Below, one piece after another: positions 8,929 to 16,665 of a stretch of DNA of 64,000 nucleotides. Where the stretch lies: NCBI RefSeq assembly GCF_008035925.1, contig NZ_CP036264.1, positions 2,143,409 through 2,207,408 on the forward strand, read 5' to 3'. A program made the translations under genes and the position numbers. The DNA is from Stieleria maiorica. GTDB taxonomy: Bacteria > Planctomycetota > Planctomycetia > Pirellulales > Pirellulaceae. Under the pieces are notes generated by a model. The model was not told the DNA's origin, did no database searches, and saw only the letters and a program-made list of their open reading frames with translations. Position 1 is the first letter of the stretch. Each line of letters opens with the position of its first letter.

Positions 8929-10572
8929 TTAAATCTCGTCCAAAAAGACGTAGCCCGGTTTCATCGTCAGGTACCACTCGCGCCATTTCCGTTGGGCTTG
9001 GCGAATCTCGGCGTTGGTCGGCTCATCGGGCATGCCGAAACCTTCGAATTTGCGGCTGATGAATCGCAACCCGTCACGTGCATAGGCGCGGACGGCGTGG
9101 TCGGGATCGCTGAGTGCGTAAATCAGTGCCGGGACGACTCGCAGGTCATCGCTGGTCCCCAGCAAGCGAGCTGAAACGCGTCGTGCTTGCCAGGACCGGC
9201 TGCCGCGAACCAGCCGTTCAAGTCGATCGAGTTGTGCCGATCGTTCGACCGGATCGGTCGGCAAAACGGCTCGGTCGGCGAGCGCCTTGCCGTCCAGGTC
9301 GTCGGCACCGTCGCTTTCGAGCAGTTCCAGCATCTGGTTGACCGATTGTGCCGGCGACTTTGTGACCGCTTTTCCACCGACCAGTTTCGCATTGCTGACG
9401 TCATCGCCGAACTGGTACCCGCCGATCGTTGTCGCACTGGCTCCGGTGCCCAACGCTTTTTGGGTGCTGCGAATCAAGAACAGGATCGCGAATGACGTGC
9501 TGAGCGCCGGACTGGTGTGGGCGCGTGTTTCCCAACCGCCGCTCTCGGCCGATTGCATCTTGATCAATTCGGAGACGATATTGTTGTACCACGCCGGACT
9601 TTTATCGGCCTTGAGCCCCTTGGCGATTTCCAGAAAGCTCTCATACCGCTCGGTCGTGTAAGCGGTGTAGAAGTACCAGTAAAGGTTGCCGCCAAACGTC
9701 TCCGGATTCTGCTGACGCCAGCGTTCCATGTATTCACAGGGCCCGAGCAATCGTTGCGGAGGGATTTTGACGGTCTTTCGTCGCTCGGCGTTGACGTCTT
9801 CCTTGTAAATCTTCACGGCTTTGGGCAAACCGACAATCCCCGGATCCTCGTCGGCCGAGGTGTCGCCCCAGACGCGGAGCGCGTCGCCGCCGATCAGCAA
9901 GCTGGCCGCGCCGGCCAACGCCATCGACATGCTCGTTTTGGCCTGTCGGGCCAATCCGCCGGTCACCGGGACTTTTCCATGGTAGGGCCACGGTCCGTTG
10001 ATGTCCTGGACAGCGATCAGCCAGTCCAACGCCCCTTTGACCCGGTTGTAGTCCATCTTGAAGCCGTTTCGGTCAAGCGTCCAAATCGCAAGGATCGCGT
10101 ATTGCGTCTGCGAGACATCCCCCATCTGGTCCTCGGGATAGCCGAACCCGCCGTGCGGCTTTTGGTGCTCGTCATAGAAACGTTTGAAGGTTGCCAATTC
10201 GTTCCGGAATCGACTCGGGCTGACTTCACACAACAGCATGACCGACACCGCACATTCGTAATGCGACTTGTGCCCGGCACCCCGACTCGCCTCGGCGGCG
10301 AATTTTTTCGCCTCTTCAATCCCGCTTTTGACCAAAGGATTCGATTCGTCGTGCTCGACCTTGAAGTGCGTGTAGGCACACAGGACCGTTTCGCCGGGGG
10401 TGGCTCCCTTGGTGTTCTCTAGAAATTTGATCCCGCGATCGACCATCTTTACGACGGTCGGGTCGTCCGGCGTGTATGCCCGTGAATCAGAAACGACCGT
10501 GATCGAGCACCAGACGGCTGCGAATGCCGCGATCATCCGAACAGTTGCACCAGGGCGGACGAGATGCGTCAT
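8929..10572 (-). CDS. Secreted squalene-cyclase/prenyltransferase-like alpha-barrel protein
   Basis: A 547-residue protein with a signal peptide (IAAFAAVWCSITVVSDSRA) and repeats of the terpenoid-cyclase/prenyltransferase alpha-toroid: blocks such as HGGFGYPEDQMGDVSQTQYA and GALDWLIAVQDINGPWPYHG carry the Q-G-W/F-rich pattern. The residues about 440-500 look like HEAT repeats (LLGTSDDLRVVPALIYALSD). No DxDD squalene-cyclase catalytic motif is evident, so it is probably a non-enzymatic or unknown-substrate toroid, a type common in planctomycetes. ATG at 10572; a second Met at 10536 sits nearer the hydrophobic core of the signal. Followed by the DUF456 gene on the same strand. Confidence 0.8.
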   Translation of the reverse strand: MTHLVRPGATVRMIAAFAAVWCSITVVSDSRAYTPDDPTVVKMVDRGIKFLENTKGATPGETVLCAYTHFKVEHDESNPLVKSGIEEAKKFAAEASRGAGHKSHYECAVSVMLLCEVSPSRFRNELATFKRFYDEHQKPHGGFGYPEDQMGDVSQTQYAILAIWTLDRNGFKMDYNRVKGALDWLIAVQDINGPWPYHGKVPVTGGLARQAKTSMSMALAGAASLLIGGDALRVWGDTSADEDPGIVGLPKAVKIYKEDVNAERRKTVKIPPQRLLGPCEYMERWRQQNPETFGGNLYWYFYTAYTTERYESFLEIAKGLKADKSPAWYNNIVSELIKMQSAESGGWETRAHTSPALSTSFAILFLIRSTQKALGTGASATTIGGYQFGDDVSNAKLVGGKAVTKSPAQSVNQMLELLESDGADDLDGKALADRAVLPTDPVERSAQLDRLERLVRGSRSWQARRVSARLLGTSDDLRVVPALIYALSDPDHAVRAYARDGLRFISRKFEGFGMPDEPTNAEIRQAQRKWREWYLTMKPGYVFLDEI

Positions 10573-10797
10573 CTGGGAAATTCCGTTGGCTGGCCGAACG
10601 CGTCCACACGGCGTCCGCCGGGACGGCTCGTTTCAGGGGCGTTCAGCAAAGGGGTTCAAAAGGAGATAGCGAGAAAACGTTAGCTCATACTCAAAGGCGA
10701 TCAATCCGATCCGCGGCGAACACGACAGCGGCGAACAAGAAAGACGTCGATCGGCGTGAATCGCGATACGGGAATCAGCCGATCAGGAGGATCAATT

Positions 10798-12303
10798 TTA
10801 ACCCAACTTCGCCGAATTCTCCACCTGCTGGAAATGACGACTGTACCAGCGGCACATCATCCCCAGGGCGATCGCGGAACAACCGAACGTGAGCGTCATC
10901 GACCCGGCGATCCACTCCAGATGGCCCGATCGTGCGGAAAAATAGGCCAAGACCGCCAACGCGATTCCGCTCGGCAGGCTGACACGCCAAATCGGATCGA
11001 ATTTTTGCGACCGAATGAAGATCGAAAAGCACTGCGTCAAATGCATCGGAATCACCGCGATCGCGAAGCAAACGCAGGCCGTGATCGGCAGAAATCGCCC
11101 CACCAGTTGGTCGGTCAGCGGCCAGCCGAGGGCCTGTAACAACAGCAGGGAAACACAGAAACCGGTCACCAGTGCCGACAGCAAGACGGTCGACCCGATC
11201 GTGACCCGCTTGAAAATCATGTTCGACTCCCCCCGCCGATGCTCGGCAATCAAGCGGCCGAACGCGGGGGACCGGGTCCGGACATACACATAAGCGACCA
11301 TCATCAAACTGCTGATCACTTGCCAGGTCATGCCGTAACGCCCCGCAATCTCCGGACCATGGGCGTCAAACAACACCGGCAGAATCGGAAGAAACGCCAG
11401 GTAACGCACCATCGATTGAACCCCGATCCGCCACTGCAACGGCCAAATCTCTTCTCGCCAGCGAAACTGACCCGGCCGTGTCCGAATCAGTTGGCAAAAA
11501 AAACATCGGTAACGCCAGCCGATCAACGTCGCTTCACAAGCCAGCTGTGTCGCAATGGATGCCGCCACGGTCCACAACCCCGCGCCGCTGGCCAGACAGC
11601 CCCAGACGACGAAACTGCCCAGCACCGTCTGGACGAACCGATACCGGTTGACCGTTCGAACTTGATCGCAGCCTTCCAGAAACGCGACCAGCGGAGCGAG
11701 TGCAAAGACCATTCCCGAGAGAATCATCGCAGAGACCAGCGGCGCCATCCCGGAACGCATTTCCTGCTGACGCGTCAGCAGGACGGCGCCCGCGACGATG
11801 CCGATCACGACCAGAATCGACGCGGCGATGCCGAACCAGGCCGCCGCAAATCGCACCATCGCCGACAATCGCTGCCGCGCCCGCCGCGGGGCATGCAGAA
11901 AACCGGATCGGTCCAGCCGTGCGCCTGCCGTCTCGTGGCTGGCCGCATGAAGTAACGTGTTGATTAACCCCGCGTCGGCGAGTGCCTGCAGTCCCGTCAG
12001 GGTCAAGATCAGGTAATAGACGCCTTGTTCGTCCGCTTGAAAACACAGGGCGATCAAGACCGTCGTCACCACACCCGACGGGATCTGCCACATCCGCGCC
12101 GCCATCGCATACGAGACCGCCCGATCGACACCAAAACGCCGCAGAACATCGCGGAGGGTCGATAGACGGGCGGGGCGGTTCAATCTCGGTAGGCCAACGA
12201 TCGGAGATGGGGCATCAAACGTAGACGAAAAACACGGGCAACGGCTCGCGTGGTCCGCCGCATCGTTCCGCGATATTGTGCCGCGATGACGTTGCAAACT
12301 CAA
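10798..12303 (-). CDS. Polysaccharide flippase-like multi-pass membrane protein
   Basis: About 500 residues with roughly 12 hydrophobic segments, for example AAWFGIAASILVVIGIVAGA, VTIGSTVLLSALVTGFCVSL and FLPITACVCFAIAVIPMHL, separated by short basic loops. The pattern fits the Wzx/MATE-type lipid-linked oligosaccharide exporter superfamily. Substrate unknown; a Wzc-like tyrosine kinase lies 4 kb further on, so a role in extracellular polysaccharide export is a reasonable inference. The start is unclear: the 12303 codon is TTG and the first in-frame ATG is 12105 (MAARMWQIPSG), directly before the first membrane span. The real start may therefore be shorter than shown. Confidence 0.72.
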   Translation of the reverse strand: MSLQRHRGTISRNDAADHASRCPCFSSTFDAPSPIVGLPRLNRPARLSTLRDVLRRFGVDRAVSYAMAARMWQIPSGVVTTVLIALCFQADEQGVYYLILTLTGLQALADAGLINTLLHAASHETAGARLDRSGFLHAPRRARQRLSAMVRFAAAWFGIAASILVVIGIVAGAVLLTRQQEMRSGMAPLVSAMILSGMVFALAPLVAFLEGCDQVRTVNRYRFVQTVLGSFVVWGCLASGAGLWTVAASIATQLACEATLIGWRYRCFFCQLIRTRPGQFRWREEIWPLQWRIGVQSMVRYLAFLPILPVLFDAHGPEIAGRYGMTWQVISSLMMVAYVYVRTRSPAFGRLIAEHRRGESNMIFKRVTIGSTVLLSALVTGFCVSLLLLQALGWPLTDQLVGRFLPITACVCFAIAVIPMHLTQCFSIFIRSQKFDPIWRVSLPSGIALAVLAYFSARSGHLEWIAGSMTLTFGCSAIALGMMCRWYSRHFQQVENSAKLG

Positions 12304-12750
12304 TTGCCACCCTCCCCCGTCACGCTACGGGCTCCATCACCGATCGGTTCACGTCGCTGGCTCGCTGCGGCGTGGCAGGGGACGATGGACCGCCGATCCG
12401 GCGATGCCCCCCGCACGAAAACGCTATGCTGTGAGTGTCGATCCCAATGGCACGCCGCTTAGTGAGCCGACGGCGCTAGCCGCGGGCCTTGATTTGCCTT
12501 CAACACGGCGGTAGGGCCCGAGGCTAGCGCCTACGGCTCAGTGTATTGGCTTAAGTCCGTGCCATTCGGGGCAGGTACCAAAAATGCAAAGCACCTTGCG
12601 GACCACCATCAAGACGAACATCGAATTGGAACAAAGCACTAGGTTCGCGACGTGCTCGAAACATCCGCGTCGAAATCGAAACAGAGGGAGGGCCGGTGGA
12701 GCGTTCGACGAATCAACAACCGGATCAAAAATCACCAGGGACCCCGAACC
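12304..12750. other. Intergenic region with one palindromic repeat
   Basis: 447 nt between the flippase-like gene and the plus-strand M20 peptidase. It holds the inverted repeat described at 12463-12540. Nothing else is evident, and the promoter of the peptidase was not recognised. Confidence 0.4.
12463..12540. repeat. Imperfect palindromic intergenic repeat
   Basis: The left arm begins TGAGCCGACGGCGCTAGCCG (12463) and the right arm ends GGCTAGCGCCTACGGCTCA (12540). The reverse complement of the right arm matches the left over about 26 positions with few mismatches, around a loop of roughly 25 nt. It resembles REP-like elements repeated in planctomycete genomes. Whether it is transcribed is unknown. 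Confidence 0.7.
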
Positions 12751-13998
12751 GTGAACCAGGCAACCGCAGGAAAGATCTTCCACTGGCTGACCGCCCATCA
12801 GGATGCCATGGTCGCCCTGGTCCGCGAGGCGGTGCTGATCGAATCGCCGTCGGCCGACCCGAGCACCCAGGGGCCGGTCTTCGATCTGTTGGCGAGCGAA
12901 TTACAGGCGATCGGATTTCGCTGTCGCCGCTACCGAGGAAAGACCTCCGGCGGCCAACTGTTGGCCATGCCCGCCCAGACGCGTCCCAATCGCCACCGGC
13001 AACTGCTGTTGGGCCACTGCGACACCGTTTGGCCGATCGGGACGCTCGAGCGGATGCCGGTCCAGTCGCGAAGCGGTCGACTGCACGGCCCCGGCGTCTA
13101 CGACATGAAGGCCGGGCTCGTTCAAGCCTTGTTCGCGATGCGTGCTCTGAAAGAACTGGGGATGTCTCCGTCGGTCACCCCCGTCATGTTCATCAATTCG
13201 GACGAAGAAATCGGCAGCAGCGAATCGGCGTGGCGAATCGAGAGATTGGCTCGCGGTGTCGATCGCGCGATGGTGATGGAGCCTTCGCTGGGTCCGGAAG
13301 GACGACTGAAAACGGCTCGCAAGGGCGTCGGGCGTTTTGTGATCACGATCACCGGCCGGGCGGCCCATGCCGGTCTGGACCCGGACAAGGGGATCAGCGC
13401 GATCTTGGAACTTTCCCACGTCGTCCAAGCCTTACACGCGCTCAACGATCCCGACGCCGGGACCACGGTCAATGTGGGGACGATCGATGGCGGCGTGCGG
13501 CCGAACGTGGTCGCCGCCGAAAGCCGCGCCGAAGTCGACGTGCGGGTGCGGACCGAAGCGATCGCACGGCAGGTTGAACAGGCGATTCACTCGCTTCAGC
13601 CAACTGTGCCCGGGACAGAGATCAATGTCAGCGGAAAGATCGGCCGACCGCCGTTGGAACCGACGCCGCGCAATCGAGCATTGTGGCATCGCGCCCAAGC
13701 CGCCGCCGATGCGTTGGGGATCGAAATCGACGAAGCCGCCGCCGGCGGCGGCTCCGACGGCAACTACACCAGCCTGCACACCGCGACGCTGGACGGCCTG
13801 GGCGCGGTCGGCGACGGCGCGCACGCGCTGAACGAACACGTCATCGAAGACAAACTGCCCGAACGCGCCGCGCTGTTGGCGTGCTTGTTGTTAGAGAAAC
13901 CGATCACGGACCGCGACCTCCAGCCGAAGGATCACGCACACGATCGGTCGCCGATGATCTGCTCGACCGACGGCGCCACGCGACGCGACGAAACCTGA
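12751..13998 (+). CDS. M20 family zinc peptidase (glutamate carboxypeptidase-like)
   Basis: A 415-residue cytosolic metallopeptidase of the carboxypeptidase G2/CPDG2 group, which removes C-terminal glutamate or similar residues. Seen in sequence: LLLGHCDTVWP (first zinc His and Asp), GPGVYDMKAGLVQAL (bridging Asp), INSDEEIGSSES (catalytic and zinc Glu), a dimerisation domain with GRAAHAGLDPDKGISA, and AGGGSDGNYTS near the C-terminus. A GTG at 12751 is chosen as start (VNQATAGKIFHWL); an upstream open frame back to 12652 is basic and unlike the family. It stands alone, with no co-directional partner close by. Confidence 0.87.
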   Translation: MNQATAGKIFHWLTAHQDAMVALVREAVLIESPSADPSTQGPVFDLLASELQAIGFRCRRYRGKTSGGQLLAMPAQTRPNRHRQLLLGHCDTVWPIGTLERMPVQSRSGRLHGPGVYDMKAGLVQALFAMRALKELGMSPSVTPVMFINSDEEIGSSESAWRIERLARGVDRAMVMEPSLGPEGRLKTARKGVGRFVITITGRAAHAGLDPDKGISAILELSHVVQALHALNDPDAGTTVNVGTIDGGVRPNVVAAESRAEVDVRVRTEAIARQVEQAIHSLQPTVPGTEINVSGKIGRPPLEPTPRNRALWHRAQAAADALGIEIDEAAAGGGSDGNYTSLHTATLDGLGAVGDGAHALNEHVIEDKLPERAALLACLLLEKPITDRDLQPKDHAHDRSPMICSTDGATRRDET

Positions 13999-14192
13999 AC
14001 GAACAGGTCAAACGTAGCGACCTTCGCCAGAAGGTGGATTCCAGCAGGGCCACGCTCTGGCGAGCATAGCTACGTCGAAGTGCCGCTGTCCCGCTCGATT
14101 CGTGGCAACCCACAACTTTAGCGCGGCCGACATCAGGAGCGGCGGCATCCACTCCGCGTCTTGCCGATGCCGATTCTGCGATTCGACGGATG

Positions 14193-15155
14193 CTACCGTG
14201 AGACACCCCGCAGAATCTGCTGGACCGACTTCTCCAGCTCGTCGCGAAAGTCCGGCGTCCACCAGGCATGGAACTTCAACTGCGTTTCTTCCATCATTCG
14301 CTGTTCTTTCTTCGCCAGTGACTTGAATTGCTTGACGCGGCGTGGCTTGATCTCACAGCGTGCCAGTCGCTTCATCCTTCCGCGGGCGATCCAGTGGTCA
14401 TGCAATTCCCCTAGCATGTCCTGGACGTTGCAAACCACGGGATAAATCTCCGATCGCACCTCCGGGGGCAAGACGTCGCCGAGCAGTTCGATGGTGTAGC
14501 GAAGTCGCTTCGCTTGAATCCGAAATCGGTGCAAACGATCGACGCAATTGAGATCACCTCGCGCCCTCTTAAAGAACCGCCGCGACTGATCGGCGAACTG
14601 CAATCTGGCAAATTCGTCTAAGGTCAAATTCGGTTGACAGTCGATCGATTCGAGCGTCTTCTTTGCGCGACAGGCCAGTCGAGCATCGTCGACCAGTTTG
14701 TGATTCAACGCGATGATTCCCTTGCGGGCTTTGCGACGCAGGGGGGCCAGACGGAGTGCCAGCCGTTTGTACTTTCGCGGTTTCGCTTCGCGATAACGCA
14801 TTAACAGCACATCCAGATCGCGTGCGGCGCCGGCAATCCGGCGGATCCGTTTCATCTGCGCCGTCATCCATCGGGCCCGCTTGCGTGGGATCACGTCCTG
14901 GTACAGCTCCAGCGCCGCGATCACCCTGCGCGTGCCGACGCGCAGCTGATGTACATGTTCGATCGATGCTTCGTCGCGTCCCCCGGCCCCCGGCAGATGG
15001 TTCAGCACCGTGGCCAATCGCGACGCGAGGGTGATGCGAGCAGCAGCGCCCACACAGCCCCGGGCATTTTCCAGCGGAATCCATTTGCCGGGATCGGCAG
15101 GTCCCAGATCGATCCCCGATGCCGAGGAAGTCGTGTTGTCACGTTCGGAAGCCAT
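14193..15155 (-). CDS. CHAD domain protein
   Basis: A 320-residue, strongly basic helical protein. The CHAD domain (conserved histidine alpha-helical domain, which binds polyphosphate) is shown by the spaced blocks EHVHQLRVGTRRVIAALELY (about 67-86), RIRRIAGAARDLDVLL, LHRFRIQAKRLRYTIELLGD and MLGELHDHWIARGRM, with the conserved His and Arg residues. No CYTH triphosphatase domain is present. ATG at 15155 is chosen; an upstream TTG at 15179 would add eight residues. A role in polyphosphate binding is the family expectation, not something shown here. Confidence 0.88.
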   Translation of the reverse strand: MASERDNTTSSASGIDLGPADPGKWIPLENARGCVGAAARITLASRLATVLNHLPGAGGRDEASIEHVHQLRVGTRRVIAALELYQDVIPRKRARWMTAQMKRIRRIAGAARDLDVLLMRYREAKPRKYKRLALRLAPLRRKARKGIIALNHKLVDDARLACRAKKTLESIDCQPNLTLDEFARLQFADQSRRFFKRARGDLNCVDRLHRFRIQAKRLRYTIELLGDVLPPEVRSEIYPVVCNVQDMLGELHDHWIARGRMKRLARCEIKPRRVKQFKSLAKKEQRMMEETQLKFHAWWTPDFRDELEKSVQQILRGVSR

Positions 15156-15279
15156 CGAGACGTAAAACCCTGCAAACAACGCATTGAGATCAGCATCAGA
15201 TCGACGGCACCGATTCTAATCGATCGTGCGTCACGAACTTTGCCGGCCTTCCGGGCCTCAGGCACATCGCCCCCCGTTC

Positions 15280-15300
15280 GCCTGCCACCTGATGGCAGGC
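15280..15300. repeat. Perfect 8-bp hairpin
   Basis: GCCTGCCA and TGGCAGGC are separated by a 5-nt loop. CGCCCC and GGGGCG lie outside it and could extend the stem with an internal loop. No T-run follows on either strand. Confidence 0.6.
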
Positions 15301-15412
15301 CTTGGGGCGGTTAAGATCGCGCCTCCGGTTTCACGGGTTAAAGTCAGCCGCGTTGGATGTTGGCGGCCGAGGAGACGCGCATTGAAGGGAGAGTTTGCTC
15401 AAAAAATGAGTG

Positions 15413-15468
15413 GGTCAAAAAATGAGAGCGGCTTGGGAATGATTTTTTGACCACCCCATTTTTTGACC
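15413..15468. repeat. GGTCAAAAAAT inverted/direct repeat cluster
   Basis: The 11-mer GGTCAAAAAAT at 15413-15423 is followed by its exact reverse complement ATTTTTTGACC at 15442-15452 and again at 15458-15468. The same 11-mer recurs at 35547-35557, so it belongs to a dispersed family. The paired arms could form an AT-rich hairpin with an 18-nt loop. Confidence 0.7.
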
Positions 15469-15611
15469 AACACTGTCTCGTCCGCTCCAATTAACCCCGA
15501 CGCGGGGTTCCCGTTTCGCCTTTGTCGGCCGGGCAACAGCGTGTCTATTAGCACGCCTCCGGTAGCGATGCTCACAAAGGCGTGCGTTGCCGCGCGCTAG
15601 TCGGTGGGCAC

Positions 15612-16331
15612 TCAGTCCATCAGAGCCATCCGGGCAAATTGAATCCGTTCGTACTCTTCGTCCGGGGACTGCAGCAGGGCCTGGACGGAGGGATCGATCA
15701 GGCTTTCCAGCCACTGTCCCGGCGAAATGTCGTGCGAGCGTTGGGCGAAGCTGTCGAACGCGTTAAGGAACACTTCTTCGACGATGTCCGACACCTGGAA
15801 CGGATGTTCCAGTCGCGAACCGATATCCGGATACCGCTCGATCCAATGGCTGATCCGCGATGCCAACGAAGACTCAAACACATCCATTTCTTGGCGGAAG
15901 CGATGGTAATCATCCTCGTCGACGGCACGAATGATGGCCGGGAGATTGATTTCGCCCAGCGGCGCGACATCGTGCCGGGTTCCCGCCGCATGTTTTTCCG
16001 CATCCTCGCCGACTCGCATCTGGCGTTTGTAGGCGCGAACCTTTTTGGTCAGTTTTCTGATACAGCTTTCAAATGCCGGGTGCACCTTGCTGTGACGCTC
16101 GCCGGTAAAGAGCGTTTTCCCCGAGAGTGCGAGACTGGTTTTGACGTGGTAATCACGTGCCTTCTGGTGGTACACGACCGTGATGTGCAGATCTGACACA
16201 GGGAAGTCGGCCACCAGGTTTCGCAAGGTGTGCAGATCGAGTTCCATGTCTTCGATCTCTTCGGCCGACAGTTCACAGCCTTTGGTGTCCAATTCGATTC
16301 GAAGGTTGTAGCTCTCGTCGGAAAACGTCAT
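15612..16331 (-). CDS. HPF/RaiA-like ribosome-associated protein with sigma-like C-terminal domain
   Basis: A 239-residue cytosolic protein. Residues about 1-110 have the beta-alpha-beta-beta-beta-alpha layout of ribosome hibernation factors: a strand pair around DLHITVVYHQKARDYHVKTS, then SGKTLFTGERHSKVHPAFES and a basic helix CIRKLTKKVRAYKRQMR. Residues about 165-225 carry DIVEEVFLNAFDSFAQR and QWLESLIDPSVQALL, which resemble region 2 of ECF-type sigma factors. The fusion is unusual; the sigma-like part lacks a recognisable region 4, so it is unlikely to be a complete sigma factor. ATG at 16331. The role is inferred from fold only. Confidence 0.62.
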   Translation of the reverse strand: MTFSDESYNLRIELDTKGCELSAEEIEDMELDLHTLRNLVADFPVSDLHITVVYHQKARDYHVKTSLALSGKTLFTGERHSKVHPAFESCIRKLTKKVRAYKRQMRVGEDAEKHAAGTRHDVAPLGEINLPAIIRAVDEDDYHRFRQEMDVFESSLASRISHWIERYPDIGSRLEHPFQVSDIVEEVFLNAFDSFAQRSHDISPGQWLESLIDPSVQALLQSPDEEYERIQFARMALMD

Positions 16332-16665
16332 TGGTTAGCTCCTCAGCGACATTTTGATGCGATGACCGGATCGACCGATGAGGCTCCATCGCCAGCGGCG
16401 CGGCCGATCCGTCGCGTGACAGCAACGTCTGCTGTCCGTGAAGGCCGTCAGCGAAGCAAAGCCCGTGCCGCAATGGAGGTGCTCGAACGTGAAATACAGC
16501 AGAAACCAGTAGTCCGCCACAGTTTGGTTTTCGGTTGGGCGGGACAGTCGCCGTCCTCTCGGAGGTCGGCGCATGGCAAGGCTTCGCTTCGTGGACGCCG
16601 AGTTCGGAGAACACGGCGACTCTCCGAACGCTTCGGCCACCCGCTAGTGAAGCTGCGGCGGAATA
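16332..16665. other. Intergenic region
   Basis: 334 nt between the kinase gene stop and the start of the HPF-like gene (both minus strand). It contains the stem-loop at 16602-16629 and should hold the HPF-like promoter, which I could not recognise. Short open frames here have no protein-like features. Confidence 0.4.
16602..16629 (-). terminator. Stem-loop after the tyrosine kinase gene
   Basis: GTTCGGAGA at 16602-16610 pairs perfectly with TCTCCGAAC at 16621-16629 around a 10-nt loop. It lies 37 nt downstream of the stop of the minus-strand kinase gene. There is no T-run after it, so intrinsic termination is uncertain. Confidence 0.45.

Larger units (their letters stand above)
15156..15611. 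other. Intergenic region with several inverted repeats
   Basis: 456 nt between two minus-strand genes. It contains the hairpin at 15280-15300, the GGTCAAAAAAT repeat cluster at 15413-15468 and an 8-bp inverted repeat at 15551-15585 (GCACGCCT/AGGCGTGC), which lies 27 nt after the stop of the 15612 gene and could act in its termination. No gene is apparent. Confidence 0.5.

Noticed and set aside
12450..12466. TGGCACG-CCGC-TTAG as sigma-54 promoter upstream of the peptidase
   Set aside because: The -12 GC dinucleotide is missing (TTAG) and the element sits at the edge of a repeat.
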